A DNA stretch of 64,000 bases, taken from the NCBI GenBank assembly GCA_000717735.1, contig JOBE01000013.1:1-64000 (forward strand), read 5' to 3'. The position numbers and the translations under genes are program-made. The stretch is from Streptomyces griseoluteus. Its GTDB lineage: Bacteria > Actinomycetota > Actinomycetes > Streptomycetales > Streptomycetaceae. Shown in pieces: positions 51,509 to 61,385 of this stretch; position 1 is the first letter of the stretch; each line of letters opens with the position of its first letter. Below the pieces are notes generated by a model. That model saw only the letters and a program-made list of their open reading frames with translations. It was not told where the DNA came from and made no database searches.

Positions 51509-53467
51509 GCGGGTGAAGGTGAAGTACTTCCACGCGCCGTGGATCGTCGTGTTCACGGTGTCGCCGGACGTGCCGTCCACGTACGACGTGCGGACCCGGG
51601 CGCGGACGCCGGCCGCTCCGTCGCCGTCGAACGCGACGTACGCCATGCCACCGCTGCTCAGCGGGACGTAGTCCTCGCCGCCGGTGCGCCAGGCGCCGTC
51701 GTACCAGACCTGGACCTGGTACCGGGTCTTGCGGCCCGGGTACGGGTTGTTCCACGCGGTGACCAGCGGGTCGGTGGTCTGGTGGTACGTCTGGTACCAG
51801 ATGGTGCCGATCTTCGACCACTTGTAGTGCCGGGACAGGGCGGTCGTCAGACCGGCCCGCGTGTACACGGTGGACCCGACGTGGGCCCTGCCGGACCGAG
51901 TGTCGCCGGCGAAGTCCGCGGTCACCCAGGTGTCGCGGGTCATCGTCATGGTCACCGACAGCTTGCCCGCCGAGTCGACCGTCCCGCGCTTGAGCAGCCG
52001 CTTGGGCTCCGAGCCGTACGGGTCGGCCCAGATCTCCACGACCCGGTTCCGGTACGTCCAGCCGAGGGAGGCCGTGTACGTCACGTCGGTGCGGTAGTCG
52101 ACGGTGCGACGGTTCTGGTTCAGCGTCAGGTAGGTCGGGAAGGGCGCCACCTGCACGACGGCCGTCCCGGTGGAGTACGCGTGCCGGGCGTCGCCCTTGT
52201 ACGCCACCCGGTACGAGACCTTCCCGGCCGCGGCCGGGGTGTCGGGGAACGAGAAGAACGTGCCGTTCGTCGTCGTCCGCGTCCCGAGCGCCTTGCCGGC
52301 CGGGTTCTCGGCGTCGAACCGCGTCACGGTGAGCGGAGTGCCGGTCGGCAGCGGCAGCGTGGAGGCGATCGAGCCCGACACGGTCAGCGGCTTGTTGATC
52401 GGCGCTGTGGCCGGGGCCTTCACCGTCACGGAGACGCTGTGGAGCTTCGGCGACGTGTAGGTCCGCAGCGTGTACGCCGACTGGCCCGGCTCCTGCACCG
52501 GGACGAACAGCCGGGTGCTGTCGGGCGCCCACTCCATCCGGCCGTACGCCAGCCAGGCCTTGGTGTCCCGGACGCTCGGCGGGGTCGCGGAGCCGCCCGC
52601 GAAGACGAAGAGGTCGCCGACGTCGTCACGGTCCCACGTCCCGCCGGCCACGGTGCCGTCCGGGGCGACGGCCACCTGCTCCGCGTTCCAGGACACCGGG
52701 AAGTGCTCCTGCTCGGAGAGGTCGGTCAGGCTGAGCCGGGTGAGCGAGGTGACCCGGTCCGCCGCGACGACGCTCTTGCCGTCGGGGGCGATCTCGATGT
52801 CCTTCACGAACCCGTCGCGCCGGGTGGACGCGCGGACCACCGGCGTGCCCGACCCGGTGTCGTACACGACGATCGGGCCCGAGCTGATGGTGCCGTCTGC
52901 GGCGACGAGCGTGTCCGGCGCCGCCGGGTCGGTGCGGAGCGTGGGCGCGTACGACCAGTCGGCACCCGTCGTGAGGGCCAGCGCCACGGTCGGCGTGGCG
53001 GCGGTCAGGTCGACGGACCCGAGATCCGAATCCCAGTTCTCGCCGTAGCCGAACCAGAGCCGGCCGGGGGCGGACGCGATGGTCGAGGGCTTGGTGCCCT
53101 CGCCCGTGGGGTACTCGATGGTGACGGCCAGCTGCGCCGTGTCGATGGCGACGATCTTGTCCGCGTTCTGCACCGCCGCGTACAGCGTGCCCGAGTCGGC
53201 GGAGAGGTCGAGGTCACGGACGTAGGGCAGATCGGCGATGTTCTTGACGACCTTGCCCGCGAAGTCGGTGACGACGACGCGGCTGTTGTACGTGTCGCTG
53301 AAGTACAGGCGCTGGTGGACGCCGTCGACCACCATGTCCCCGATGGTTCCGACGGTCAGCGGTACGACCGAGTCGGCGGCGGCGGGAGCCGCCGTGCCCG
53401 CGACCAGCGCCGCGGAGCTGACAAGGACCGCGAACGAGGTCGCGGCAGAGAGAGCGCGCTTGCGCAC
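51506..53467 (-). CDS. Large secreted protein, beta-propeller plus Ig-like domains
   Basis: 653 residues. A Sec signal (ALSAATSFAVLVSSAALVAG, cleavage after AAPAAA) is followed by a propeller-like region of about 320 residues with repeated PDG and short hydrophobic strands (KVVKNIADLPYVRDLDLS). Ig-like segments follow (VTVKAPATAPINKPLTVSG, TYLTLNQNRRTVDYRTDVTY) and a final all-beta domain rich in Tyr/Trp ends ...GAWKYFTFTR. No catalytic motif. It is likely a wall or extracellular binding protein. GTG at 53467 after a GGGGGG run. Confidence 0.85.
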   Translation of the reverse strand: MRKRALSAATSFAVLVSSAALVAGTAAPAAADSVVPLTVGTIGDMVVDGVHQRLYFSDTYNSRVVVTDFAGKVVKNIADLPYVRDLDLSADSGTLYAAVQNADKIVAIDTAQLAVTIEYPTGEGTKPSTIASAPGRLWFGYGENWDSDLGSVDLTAATPTVALALTTGADWSYAPTLRTDPAAPDTLVAADGTISSGPIVVYDTGSGTPVVRASTRRDGFVKDIEIAPDGKSVVAADRVTSLTRLSLTDLSEQEHFPVSWNAEQVAVAPDGTVAGGTWDRDDVGDLFVFAGGSATPPSVRDTKAWLAYGRMEWAPDSTRLFVPVQEPGQSAYTLRTYTSPKLHSVSVTVKAPATAPINKPLTVSGSIASTLPLPTGTPLTVTRFDAENPAGKALGTRTTTNGTFFSFPDTPAAAGKVSYRVAYKGDARHAYSTGTAVVQVAPFPTYLTLNQNRRTVDYRTDVTYTASLGWTYRNRVVEIWADPYGSEPKRLLKRGTVDSAGKLSVTMTMTRDTWVTADFAGDTRSGRAHVGSTVYTRAGLTTALSRHYKWSKIGTIWYQTYHQTTDPLVTAWNNPYPGRKTRYQVQVWYDGAWRTGGEDYVPLSSGGMAYVAFDGDGAAGVRARVRTSYVDGTSGDTVNTTIHGAWKYFTFTR

Positions 53468-53646
53468 GATGAAGAGACCCCCCAGAAAAACATGGTCTCC
53501 GGCCCACGGAATCGGGGCTCGGTCAGCGCAGACTAGACCACGCCGCCGACGGCTCGCCGTTGGGTTACCGGTCTGGCCGGAGACAGCCGCCGCGACTGAC
53601 CCGGCCGACCTCCCCGGGGCCCGCCCGTCCCCGGGCGCCCGCCCGG

Positions 53647-54807
53647 TCAGGCGCGGCGCAGCCGGTTCGCCGCGCGGACGAGCGCGTCCACACCGCGCTC
53701 GGCCTTCGCGCGCGGGCAGCCCACGTTCAGCCGGACGAACCCGGGCGTGCCGTACACCCCGCCCGGCATGATCGCGACCTTCTCCACGGACACCAGCTCC
53801 TCCTGGAGCCGCGTCTCCTCGATGCCGAGCGGACGCAGGTCGATCCAGGCCAGATAGCCGGCCTGCGGGGGCGCCCAGTCGACCTCGGGAAGGCCCTTCG
53901 CGAGGCGCTCCCGGATGACGCCCATCGTGCCCGCCACGTATCCGCGCAGCTCGTCGAGCCAGGGAGCGCCCCACCTGTACGCGGCGATGTGCGCGGTCAG
54001 GGAGAGCACGGCGGGCGAGGCGAGGCCCTCGCCGGTCTCCATCCGCCGGACGAAGGCCGTGCGCTCGTCGGGGTCGCCGATCAGCCCGTACGAGCCGGAG
54101 AGCGCCGGGAAGTTGAAGGCCTTCGTGCCCGAGGTGACCAGGGCCCAGCGGCGGCCCCGGCCGGGCTCCGCGATCCGGGTCCACGGGATGTGGCGATGTC
54201 CTTCCGCCGTCAGGTCGGCGTGGATCTCGTCGCTGACGACGGCCGCGCCGTGGCGCTCGGCCAGCCGGGCGAAGGCGGTGAGTTCCTCCTCCGTCCACAC
54301 CCGCCCGGTCGGGTTGTGCGGGGAGCAGAGCAGCAGCATCCGGCTGTCCGGCCGGGCCAGCTCCCGTTCGAGGGCGTCGAGGTCCCCGAGCGGGACGCCG
54401 CGCAGCTCGCGCCCGAGCCCGGTGACGGCCTTGCGGAAGCCGTCGTACGTGGGGGTGTGCACGACGACGCCGTCGCCGGGTTCCGTCCACATCCGCAGCA
54501 GCTGGGAGAGCTGGTTGAGCACCGAGGGCGCGTACACCAGGGACTCGGTGTCGATCTCGGTGGCGTACCGGCTCGCGTACCAGTGCCGGATCGCGTCCCG
54601 GAACTCGCCGAGCCGCCAGTCGGTGTAGCCGAACACCCCGTGGTCGACGCGCTCGCGCAGGGCGGCGAGCACCTCCGGCGGGGAGGCGAAGTCCATGTCG
54701 GAGATGGTGAAGGGGAGCAGGTCGGGCACCCCGAAGCGGTCGGATATCCCGTCCCACTGCACCGACCAGGTCCCGTGCCGGTCTATCGCGCGGTCGAAGT
54801 CGTACAT
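53647..54807 (-). CDS. MalY/PatB-type PLP enzyme (C-S lyase or aminotransferase)
   Basis: 386 residues, fold type I. It has YAPSVLNQLSQLLRMW (phosphate site), CSPHNPTGRVWTEEEL, SDEIHADLT (PLP-contacting Asp) and TSGTKAFNFPALSGSYG (Schiff-base Lys). The IHADL form is typical of PatB/MalY cystathionine beta-lyases. ATG with GGGAGGG upstream at 4-5 nt. It lies after the fba terminator and is likely transcribed separately. Confidence 0.92.
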   Translation of the reverse strand: MYDFDRAIDRHGTWSVQWDGISDRFGVPDLLPFTISDMDFASPPEVLAALRERVDHGVFGYTDWRLGEFRDAIRHWYASRYATEIDTESLVYAPSVLNQLSQLLRMWTEPGDGVVVHTPTYDGFRKAVTGLGRELRGVPLGDLDALERELARPDSRMLLLCSPHNPTGRVWTEEELTAFARLAERHGAAVVSDEIHADLTAEGHRHIPWTRIAEPGRGRRWALVTSGTKAFNFPALSGSYGLIGDPDERTAFVRRMETGEGLASPAVLSLTAHIAAYRWGAPWLDELRGYVAGTMGVIRERLAKGLPEVDWAPPQAGYLAWIDLRPLGIEETRLQEELVSVEKVAIMPGGVYGTPGFVRLNVGCPRAKAERGVDALVRAANRLRRA

Positions 54808-54827
54808 CAGGCCCTCCCGTGGACGCG

Positions 54828-54865
54828 CGAAGGGCCCGGCACCCCACGGGGTGCCGGGCCCTTCG
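54828..54865 (-). terminator. Terminator of fba
   Basis: An almost perfect hairpin with an 18-bp potential stem (54828-54845 with 54848-54865) whose centre must open to form a loop; 10 nt past the fba stop. Confidence 0.85.
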
Positions 54866-54875
54866 CTCACCGTGC

Positions 54876-55898
54876 TTACTTCAGCTTCGTGCCGGTCGAG
54901 CGCAGCGCCGCGCACGCCTCGGTCACGCGGACGGCCATGCCGGCCTCGGCCAGCTTGCCCCAGGTGCGCGGGTCGTAGGTCGACTTGATGCCGACCTCGC
55001 CGTCGACCTTCAGGACGCCGTCGTAGTTCTTGAACATGTGGTTCGCCACCGGACGCGTGAAGGCGTACTGGGTGTCGGTGTCGAGGTTCATCTTCACGAC
55101 GCCGTTCTCCAGGGCCGTGGCGATCTCCTCGGCCGTGGAGCCCGAGCCGCCGTGGAAGACGAAGTCGAACGGGGAGGCCTTGCCGTACTTCTCGGCCACG
55201 CCCGCCTGGAGGTCCTTGAGCAGCTCGGGGCGGAGCACGACGTTGCCCGGCTTGTAGACGCCGTGCACGTTGCCGAAGGAGGCGGCGAGCAGGTAGCGGC
55301 CCTTCTCGCCCAGGCCGAGGGCCTCGGCGGTGCGGAGGGCGTCGTCGACGGTGGTGTACAGCTCGTCGTTGATCTCGTGGCTGACGCCGTCCTCCTCGCC
55401 GCCGGTCGGGGTGATCTCGACCTCAAGGATGATCTTGGCGGTGGCGGCCTTCGCGAGCAGCTCCTGGCCGATGGCCAGGTTGTCGGCGAGGGTCTCGGCG
55501 GAGCCGTCCCACATGTGCGACTGGAACAGCGGGTTACGGCCGGCCTTGACGCGCTCGGCGGAGACCTCGAGCAGCGGGCGGACGTAGCCGTCCAGCTTGT
55601 CCTTCGGGCAGTGGTCGGTGTGCAGCGCGACCGTGATGTCGTACTTCGCGGCGACGATGTGCGCGAACTCGGCCAGGGCAACGGCGCCCGTGACCATGTC
55701 CTTGTTGTACTGGCCGCCCAGGAACTCGGCTCCGCCGGTCGAGATCTGGATGATGCCGTCGCTCTCGGCCTCAGCGAAGCCGCGCAGGGCGGCGTGCAGG
55801 GTCTGGGACGAAGTCACGTTGATGGCCGGGTAGGCGAACTTGCCTGCCTTCGCCCGGTCGAGCATCTCGTTGTAGACCTCGGGGGTTGCGATGGGCAT
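54876..55898 (-). CDS. fba: Class II fructose-bisphosphate aldolase
   Basis: 340 residues, Zn-dependent aldolase of glycolysis and gluconeogenesis. ALHTDHCPKDKL has the catalytic Asp and a zinc His, EVEITPTGGEEDGVS the next ligand, ASFGNVHGVYKPG a zinc His, and FHGGSGSTAEEI another with the phosphate loop. ATG with AAGGAGC upstream. The length is normal. It is the housekeeping aldolase and has its own terminator. Confidence 0.97.
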   Translation of the reverse strand: MPIATPEVYNEMLDRAKAGKFAYPAINVTSSQTLHAALRGFAEAESDGIIQISTGGAEFLGGQYNKDMVTGAVALAEFAHIVAAKYDITVALHTDHCPKDKLDGYVRPLLEVSAERVKAGRNPLFQSHMWDGSAETLADNLAIGQELLAKAATAKIILEVEITPTGGEEDGVSHEINDELYTTVDDALRTAEALGLGEKGRYLLAASFGNVHGVYKPGNVVLRPELLKDLQAGVAEKYGKASPFDFVFHGGSGSTAEEIATALENGVVKMNLDTDTQYAFTRPVANHMFKNYDGVLKVDGEVGIKSTYDPRTWGKLAEAGMAVRVTEACAALRSTGTKLK

Positions 55899-56026
55899 TC
55901 GTCCGCTCCTTGTGATGTGCGGGGTGTGTGCGTTGCTGTCCCTGACCTGGGGGCGACGTCATCGTCGCCGCCCATCCTTCCAGACTCTCGTCCGGGCTCC
56001 CACGGGCACGACATGACAAGCGGCGG

Positions 56027-56566
56027 TTACGCCAGTTCGAGATCGGTCAGCTGGTAGCCGGTGAGGTACGTCAGCCCCGCCCCGGCGATGGCGTCGGCGG
56101 CGCCCCGGTCCACGATCGTGGCCACGGCGACGACCTCGCCGCCGGCCTCACGGACGGCCTCGACCGCGGTCAGCGGCGAACCGCCGGTGGTCGAGGTGTC
56201 CTCGACGACGAGGCAGCGACGGCCCTTGACGTCCGTGCCCTCGATCCGCCGCTGCATGCCGTGGGCCTTCTGCGCCTTCCGCACCACGAAGGCATCGAGG
56301 CGCTGTCCCCGCGCGGCGGACGCGTGCAGCATCGAGGTCGCGACCGGGTCGGCGCCCAGGGTGAGGCCGCCGACGCAGTCGAAGTCCAGGTCGGCAGTGA
56401 GGTCGAGCATGACCTGACCCACCATCGGCGCGGCCTCGCCGTCCAGCGTGATCCGGCGCAGGTCGATGTAGTAGTCGGCTTCCAGACCCGAGGAGAGGGT
56501 CACCTTGCCGTGCACCACGGCCTTGTCCTTGATCTGCTGGAGCAGCTCAGCGCGTACGTCAGTCAT
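56027..56566 (-). CDS. pyrE: Orotate phosphoribosyltransferase
   Basis: 179 residues, makes OMP from orotate and PRPP. CLVVEDTSTTGGSP is the PRPP-binding loop (VVEDT.TTG.S), VTLSSGLEADYYIDLR the start-side signature, and VRKAQKAHGMQRRIEG the catalytic loop with Lys and His. The start has no strong ribosome site. A CCTGTC/GACAGG hairpin lies just before it, in the gap to the epimerase gene, which may terminate that gene. Confidence 0.96.
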   Translation of the reverse strand: MTDVRAELLQQIKDKAVVHGKVTLSSGLEADYYIDLRRITLDGEAAPMVGQVMLDLTADLDFDCVGGLTLGADPVATSMLHASAARGQRLDAFVVRKAQKAHGMQRRIEGTDVKGRRCLVVEDTSTTGGSPLTAVEAVREAGGEVVAVATIVDRGAADAIAGAGLTYLTGYQLTDLELA

Positions 56567-56615
56567 GGTCAGCAGCTTAGGTCCTGTCCGCCGGACAGGG
56601 CCTGGCGGAGTCCGC

Positions 56616-57407
56616 TCAGAGCCGCCGCCAGCTCCAGGTGGACTCGATCTCCAGCGGGTCGATCGGGGTGACCAGGCGCGGGTGGGTGTTGAGGCCGTTC
56701 GGCGGGCCGGACTGCGGCTCCACGCAGACGGCGTCCTCGGGCTCGTCGTAGATCACGACCCACTCGGTGCGGCCGGCGACCTTCAGTTCCAGCTCCTCCG
56801 GCCAGGTGAGGGTGACGTCGACGCCGCCGGGCATGCCGAAGCAGTCGTCCCAGGGGCCGGGCAGGGGATCGATGCGGCGGCCGGTGGGGAGGTGGTTGTC
56901 GCCGCGCTCCTCCTGCCAGGCGGCGGTGAAGTCGAGGCGTACGTCCTGACCGCCCTTGCCGAGGTTCCGCAGGAACCAGGGGTGCCAGCCGGCCTGGGCC
57001 GGGAAGGACGCGTCGTACGTCTCCACACCGAAGCGGAGGGTGAGGGAGTCCTCGGCCAGCTCGAAGACCTGGGTGACCTTGCCGGTGTACGGCCACGGGT
57101 CCCCGAGCTCGCAGGTGAAGACGGCCTCGGTCGCGGAGACCCGGGCGGTCTTCCAGGGGACGTCCCGGACGGTGCCGTGGATGGCGTGCGGGGCCGCGTT
57201 GACCGGCAGCTGATGGGTGGTGGCCCCGTTGCGGAAGATGCCGTTCTCGGTGCGCCCGCACCAGGGCACCATCGGGAAGCTCCCGAACCGTTCACCCTGG
57301 CGCAGCAGCTCGCTGCCGCCGATCCGCAGGCTCTCGATCCGGCAGCCGTTCTCGGGGCTGATGGTCAACTCGGCGTCGCCCGCCGTCAGTCGCGTCTGCA
57401 TGCTCAC
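56616..57407 (-). CDS. Aldose 1-epimerase-like enzyme
   Basis: 263 residues, a galactose-mutarotase fold interconverting sugar anomers. NAAPHAIHGTVRD has the first catalytic-type His, GWHPWFLRN the second, and CVEPQSGPPNGLN the acid (Glu). No signal peptide. GTG start, with an ATG two codons on as alternative. It reads toward pyrE with about 50 nt between. Confidence 0.9.
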   Translation of the reverse strand: MSMQTRLTAGDAELTISPENGCRIESLRIGGSELLRQGERFGSFPMVPWCGRTENGIFRNGATTHQLPVNAAPHAIHGTVRDVPWKTARVSATEAVFTCELGDPWPYTGKVTQVFELAEDSLTLRFGVETYDASFPAQAGWHPWFLRNLGKGGQDVRLDFTAAWQEERGDNHLPTGRRIDPLPGPWDDCFGMPGGVDVTLTWPEELELKVAGRTEWVVIYDEPEDAVCVEPQSGPPNGLNTHPRLVTPIDPLEIESTWSWRRL

Positions 57408-57430
57408 GCCCCGACCTTAATCGTGCGGCC

Positions 57431-57467
57431 CCCCGAACGCGCCCGGCCCCGCTGAGCACGTTCGGGG
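57431..57467 (-). terminator. Terminator of the SRPBCC gene
   Basis: CCCCGAACG (57431-57439) pairs with CGTTCGGGG (57459-57467) across a 19-nt loop, 18 nt past the stop. A competing GGCCCCG/CGGGGCC stem lies within. Confidence 0.55.
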
Positions 57468-57485
57468 CCCCATGCGGGGGCACGG

Positions 57486-58349
57486 TCAGCGGCGGCGGCG
57501 CAGCGCCCTGCCGACGACGACGGCGGAGGCGAGCGCGAGGGCCGCGGCCGGCGCGATCCAGCGCAGGGTGGCGCCGGCGCTCGACGCCTCGGGGGCGGGA
57601 ACGGGGGCGTACCGGCCGCGCGGCGGGGCGTGGTCGACCTCCTCGGCGCTCCGCCCGATCATCGTCCGGCGGGCGTGGGCGGCCTCGACGGCGGGCTGCG
57701 GGGCGGGGAACGCGATGGGGGTGTCGCTCAGCCCCTCGCCCAGGCCGCCCGCGGTCATGTCCTCGTCCTCGTCCTGGAGGGGATCGAGGGAGGGCGGCGG
57801 GACGGGCGCGTCGAAGACGGAACCGGGGCGGGGCTCCTCCACGCCGTCGTCGACCCCGTCGTCGTCGGTGTCGGTCTCCGGCTCGCCTACGACCTCTGCC
57901 TCGGCGTCGGCCTCCGCCTCTGCCTCCGCCAGGTCGGCCAGGGCCTCGACGAACTTGTCGAGGAGCCGCGTGCCCGCCGACGACCGTGCCTCGTCCGTCG
58001 CCTCGGCGAGCCGGCCGGTCGCGGTGAGGGCGCCGGTGAAGCTCAGGCTCGTGCCCTCGGCCACCGGAGTGAGGACGACGGTGAGCGACAGCTCCGCCGA
58101 ACCCTTGCCGCGGGCCTCGCTGCCCTGGCCCTCGTAGGTGATGGCACCGTCCCGCTCGACGACCTTCAGGGCGCCCCGGTAGGTGATGGTGTTGCCGCCG
58201 ACCCGCACCTTGAGCCGGCCCGCGAGGGGGCCCGCCTCCGCGTCCGCGTCCCGCTGGAGGCCGGGGACGCAGCGCACCACCCGGCCAGGGTCCGTGAGCG
58301 TCGCGCGCAGGACCTCGGCCGAAACGGGAACGAACACCTCATGCTCCAT
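57486..58349 (-). CDS. SRPBCC (CoxG-like) protein with C-terminal membrane anchor
   Basis: 287 residues. Residues 1-145 are a START/SRPBCC domain of the carbon-monoxide-dehydrogenase-subunit-G type (FVPVSAEVLRATLTDPGRVV, CVPGLQRD, FTGALTATGRLAEA). A long acidic linker with TDTDDDGVDDG follows, then one helix (WIAPAAALALASAVVVG) and a short RRRR tail. It is thus tail-anchored with a ligand-binding head in the cytosol. Ligand unknown. Confidence 0.88.
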   Translation of the reverse strand: MEHEVFVPVSAEVLRATLTDPGRVVRCVPGLQRDADAEAGPLAGRLKVRVGGNTITYRGALKVVERDGAITYEGQGSEARGKGSAELSLTVVLTPVAEGTSLSFTGALTATGRLAEATDEARSSAGTRLLDKFVEALADLAEAEAEADAEAEVVGEPETDTDDDGVDDGVEEPRPGSVFDAPVPPPSLDPLQDEDEDMTAGGLGEGLSDTPIAFPAPQPAVEAAHARRTMIGRSAEEVDHAPPRGRYAPVPAPEASSAGATLRWIAPAAALALASAVVVGRALRRRR

Positions 58350-58444
58350 GGAAGCCGAGCCTACTCAGGCCGGGGCGCGGCGTCGCCTGTTCGGCACCGG
58401 CCCGGCCCGGCCCGCCGCGCGGGCGGGCGGGCCCGCCGTCCGCC

Positions 58445-60223
58445 TCAGCCGCCGTACCGCGGGTGCACCAGGGTCGAGGGCGGCAGCTCGTCGCCCCGGT
58501 CGCGTTCGGCGCGCCGGGCCGCTGCCTCCAGGGTCCCTTCGCCGAGCGAGCGCAGCCGGGGCGCTTCCGGGGCGAGGCCGAGGGCGGGCGGGCGGCCGCC
58601 CGGGACGGCGAGGAGGAATCCCCAGTCGGCGGGCCCCTTTCCCGTACCGCCGGAGCGGTCGGCGCGGTCGGGGCCTGCGGCGAAGCCGGGGGTGCGGCCG
58701 CTCGCGCTGTACGGGCGGGTCGCGAAGCCGGCCGCGCGCAGGGTGGCGTCGACGGTCCAGTAGGTGCGGGGCCGGTCGGCGACCGACCCGGCGTGCACGG
58801 CGAACCGTCCGGAGGGGGTGAGGACCCGGGCCACGAGTCCGTAGAACTCCTGGGAGTACAGCTTGGTGCTGGGGGTGATTCCGGGGTCGGGCAGATCGGA
58901 GATCACCACGTCGTACCGTTCCTGCACGTGCGAAGTGGCGCCCCGGAGCCAGTGGAACGCGTCCGCGTGGACCACCCGGACGCGTGGGTCCCTGAACGCC
59001 TGTGCGTTGAGCGTGGCGAGCGCCGGGTCCGTACGGGCGAGGCGGACGACCCCGGGGTCGAGTTCGACGACGGTGACGGCGCGGGCCCCCGGGTAGCGCA
59101 GCACCTCGCGGGCGGCCATGCCGTCCCCGCCTCCGACGATCAGCACCCGCGCGTGCGGGCCGTTCATCGCCGGGTGGACGAGGGCCTCGTGGTAGCGGTA
59201 CTCGTCCTCTCCCGCGACCCGGAGGCGCCCGTCGAGGAACAGGTCGGGCGGGCCCTCGAGGCCTCCCGTCACCACCACCTCCTGGAGCTCGGTCTGGACG
59301 GCGACCCGCACCCGCTCCCCGTACACGGCCCGGCGCGCCGCCTCTTCGAAGTCGTCGACGAGCATCGTCGCCGTGGCGAGAACGGCGAGGACCGACACGT
59401 TGACGGCCACGAGCAGGGCCCGGGAGCGGGCGGTCAGGTCGCGGCGGAACACCCAGAGGACGAGGCCGCCGCCCGCCACGACGTTCACCGCGCCGGTGAC
59501 GAGGGCGCCGGTGAGCTGGCCGAGCCAGGGCAGCAGCAGGAAGGGGAAGGCGAGGCCGCCGACCAGCGCGCCGACGTAGTCGGCGGCGAACAGGTCGGCG
59601 ACCGTCCCCGCGGCATCGTCGTCCCGCTCCCCGAGCGGGGCCTGCCGACCGGAGCGGCCGGAACGGCCCGTACGGCGCGTACGGCCGGAGCCGCCCGCGC
59701 GGGAAGCGGAACCGGAAGCGGAAGCGGAACCGGAACCAGCCCCCGCGGGCCCGGCGGTCCGCTGTATGAGCGCCATCAGGAGCGGGATCTCCGCGCCGAT
59801 GAGCACCCCGATGGCGAGCGAGAACGCCACGACGACGTACCGCGATTCGCCGAGCCAGGCGAAGGCCGCGTACAGCACCATCGCCGAGCAGCCGCCGATG
59901 AGCGCGAGCCCGGCCTCGACCAGGCCGAAGCCGACGGCGGCGCGGCAGCGCAGCCGCTTGGCGAGGAGTGAGCCCACGCCCATGGCGAAGACCATCACGG
60001 AGAGCACGACGGAGGCCTGGGTGACCGAGTCGCCGATCAGGTAGGAGGCGAGCGCGACCAGTTCGAGTTCGTACACCAGACCGCAGGCGGCGCAGACGAA
60101 GACCACGGCGAGCACCGGGAACCGCACCGTCGTGCCGCGCGGCGGCTCGGACCGCCGCACGGGCCGCCGCACGGGCGCCCGCCGGACCCTCTTGGGTGGC
60201 ATGGTCACGGTCGGCTCGATCAT
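58445..60223 (-). CDS. Membrane-fused spermidine-synthase-like protein
   Basis: 592 residues. Seven or so membrane helices (about 35-280) precede a spermidine-synthase-like Rossmann domain (about 300-520) with [26 protein letters not shown] and ISDLPDPG. The usual aminopropyltransferase D-Y-S-P is replaced here by DLPDPG, so polyamine synthesis is not certain. Between helices sits a Gly/Ser/Arg run ([20 protein letters not shown]) of short repeats that relatives need not have. C-terminal tail charged. ATG at 60223 or an ATG seven codons on. Confidence 0.88.
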   Translation of the reverse strand: MIEPTVTMPPKRVRRAPVRRPVRRSEPPRGTTVRFPVLAVVFVCAACGLVYELELVALASYLIGDSVTQASVVLSVMVFAMGVGSLLAKRLRCRAAVGFGLVEAGLALIGGCSAMVLYAAFAWLGESRYVVVAFSLAIGVLIGAEIPLLMALIQRTAGPAGAGSGSASASGSASRAGGSGRTRRTGRSGRSGRQAPLGERDDDAAGTVADLFAADYVGALVGGLAFPFLLLPWLGQLTGALVTGAVNVVAGGGLVLWVFRRDLTARSRALLVAVNVSVLAVLATATMLVDDFEEAARRAVYGERVRVAVQTELQEVVVTGGLEGPPDLFLDGRLRVAGEDEYRYHEALVHPAMNGPHARVLIVGGGDGMAAREVLRYPGARAVTVVELDPGVVRLARTDPALATLNAQAFRDPRVRVVHADAFHWLRGATSHVQERYDVVISDLPDPGITPSTKLYSQEFYGLVARVLTPSGRFAVHAGSVADRPRTYWTVDATLRAAGFATRPYSASGRTPGFAAGPDRADRSGGTGKGPADWGFLLAVPGGRPPALGLAPEAPRLRSLGEGTLEAAARRAERDRGDELPPSTLVHPRYGG

Positions 60224-60298
60224 GAACGTAACGCTACGTCACGACCCGTCCACCCCTTGTCACCCACACGAGTGCACCTGAGGCGCTGGGAGGGCGCA

Positions 60299-60817
60299 TC
60301 AGAGCGTTGCAGGCATACGTGCGCCGATACGTGTCCTGGTCACCACCAACTGCCCTTCCTGCGGGTAGGCGTGCCAGGTTCGCCAGCGCACCTGGCCCTC
60401 GTGGCGCTGCGCCAGCATCGCCGTGAAGGCGTGCGGGGAGCCGGGGAAGGTCCCCGCGAGTCCGTTGGGGTGGTCCGCGACGAGTGCGAGCAACTCCTGC
60501 GCACGGCCCGCGAAGGAGCCGTGCGAGAGCGTCTCGACGCGTGCGGCGAATTCGTACTCCCATTCGCCGACGCGCTTGGAGACGCCGAGCGGGAGCGGGG
60601 TACTGCTGCCGGGCATGCAGGCGACGGTCTCCGAGCAGCTGCGGCCCTCCTCCTCCAGGAGAACCTGATGGGAGGCGCCGAGCAGCCTCAACTGGAGTCT
60701 GGCGCCGGCGAGTTCGAGGTCGAGCACGGCGAGGGCCGGGAGCGGGTCGCGCCCGAGGGCCCAGGCCAGATCGGCCGCGCGCGTGTCGGTGTAGGAGGTC
60801 TTCAGGGTGGTGAGCAT
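60299..60817 (-). CDS. DUF2617 protein
   Basis: 172 residues. LTTLKTSYTDTRAADLAWAL and ALAVLDLELAGARLQLRLLG start it; WEYEFAARVETLSHGSFAG and AFTAMLAQRHEGQVRWRTWH follow, the pattern of the actinobacterial DUF2617 family. Soluble, function unknown. ATG with GGAG 7 nt upstream. Confidence 0.87.
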   Translation of the reverse strand: MLTTLKTSYTDTRAADLAWALGRDPLPALAVLDLELAGARLQLRLLGASHQVLLEEEGRSCSETVACMPGSSTPLPLGVSKRVGEWEYEFAARVETLSHGSFAGRAQELLALVADHPNGLAGTFPGSPHAFTAMLAQRHEGQVRWRTWHAYPQEGQLVVTRTRIGARMPATL

Positions 60818-61080
60818 GGGTCGGCTCCGCAAACACGGTTTGACGGGTGGGCCGGGGGCGCCCCGGAGAAAGGGTTCAACGGGAGTGGGGAATCGCCGGC
60901 TCGGGTCCACACACGGTCCGAGGGCTGTCTCTGTCAGGAGCGAGAGAACCACGGACGCCGGACGACTCGCAGCGTTTTTACCCAACTTGCTGTGTTTTCC
61001 AACCCCTTCGGGGACCCCACAGTTCAATTGTTCAATCAGAATCGATCGACAAGTACCCGCGAACTGCCCACGGCATGTGC

Positions 61081-61305
61081 TCAGCTACCGCCCCCGCACC
61101 CACCACCCCCACAGCTGGAACCGGAGCTGCAGGAGCTGCCGCCCCCGCCACAGCCCCCGCCGCCACCGCCGTCGGCCCAGCTGCGGCCGCTGCTCCGCCC
61201 GCCTCGACGCCCGCCTCGACGCCCCCCGATACCCGTGAGGCGGCGGACGGTGGAGACCAGGCCGACGAGGATGACGGCCCCCATGAAGACGATGAAGATT
61301 TCCAT
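61081..61305 (-). CDS. Tiny membrane protein with Gly/Cys-rich tail
   Basis: 74 residues. One helix (EIFIVFMGAVILVGLVSTV, 2-20) and an Arg/Gly segment lead to a tail of only Gly, Ser and Cys with four Cys residues. GGGGG precedes the ATG at about 8 nt. No family is recognised. The next gene on the same strand makes an analogous protein with Ser in place of Gly. Cys-rich tails outside the membrane could be cross-linked or lipidated. Confidence 0.6.
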   Translation of the reverse strand: MEIFIVFMGAVILVGLVSTVRRLTGIGGRRGGRRGGRSSGRSWADGGGGGGCGGGGSSCSSGSSCGGGGCGGGS

Positions 61306-61385
61306 CTGTACTACCCCCGTTCTTCTGTGCGAGGGGATGCCCGGTCCGGCACCCCGTCAAAGCCGACTTGAGCCAGTCCAGAGCT

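Noticed and set aside
58463..59971. 502-codon open frame opposite the spermidine-synthase-like gene
   Set aside because: Antisense shadow. The opposite strand has membrane helices and a Rossmann motif in order.
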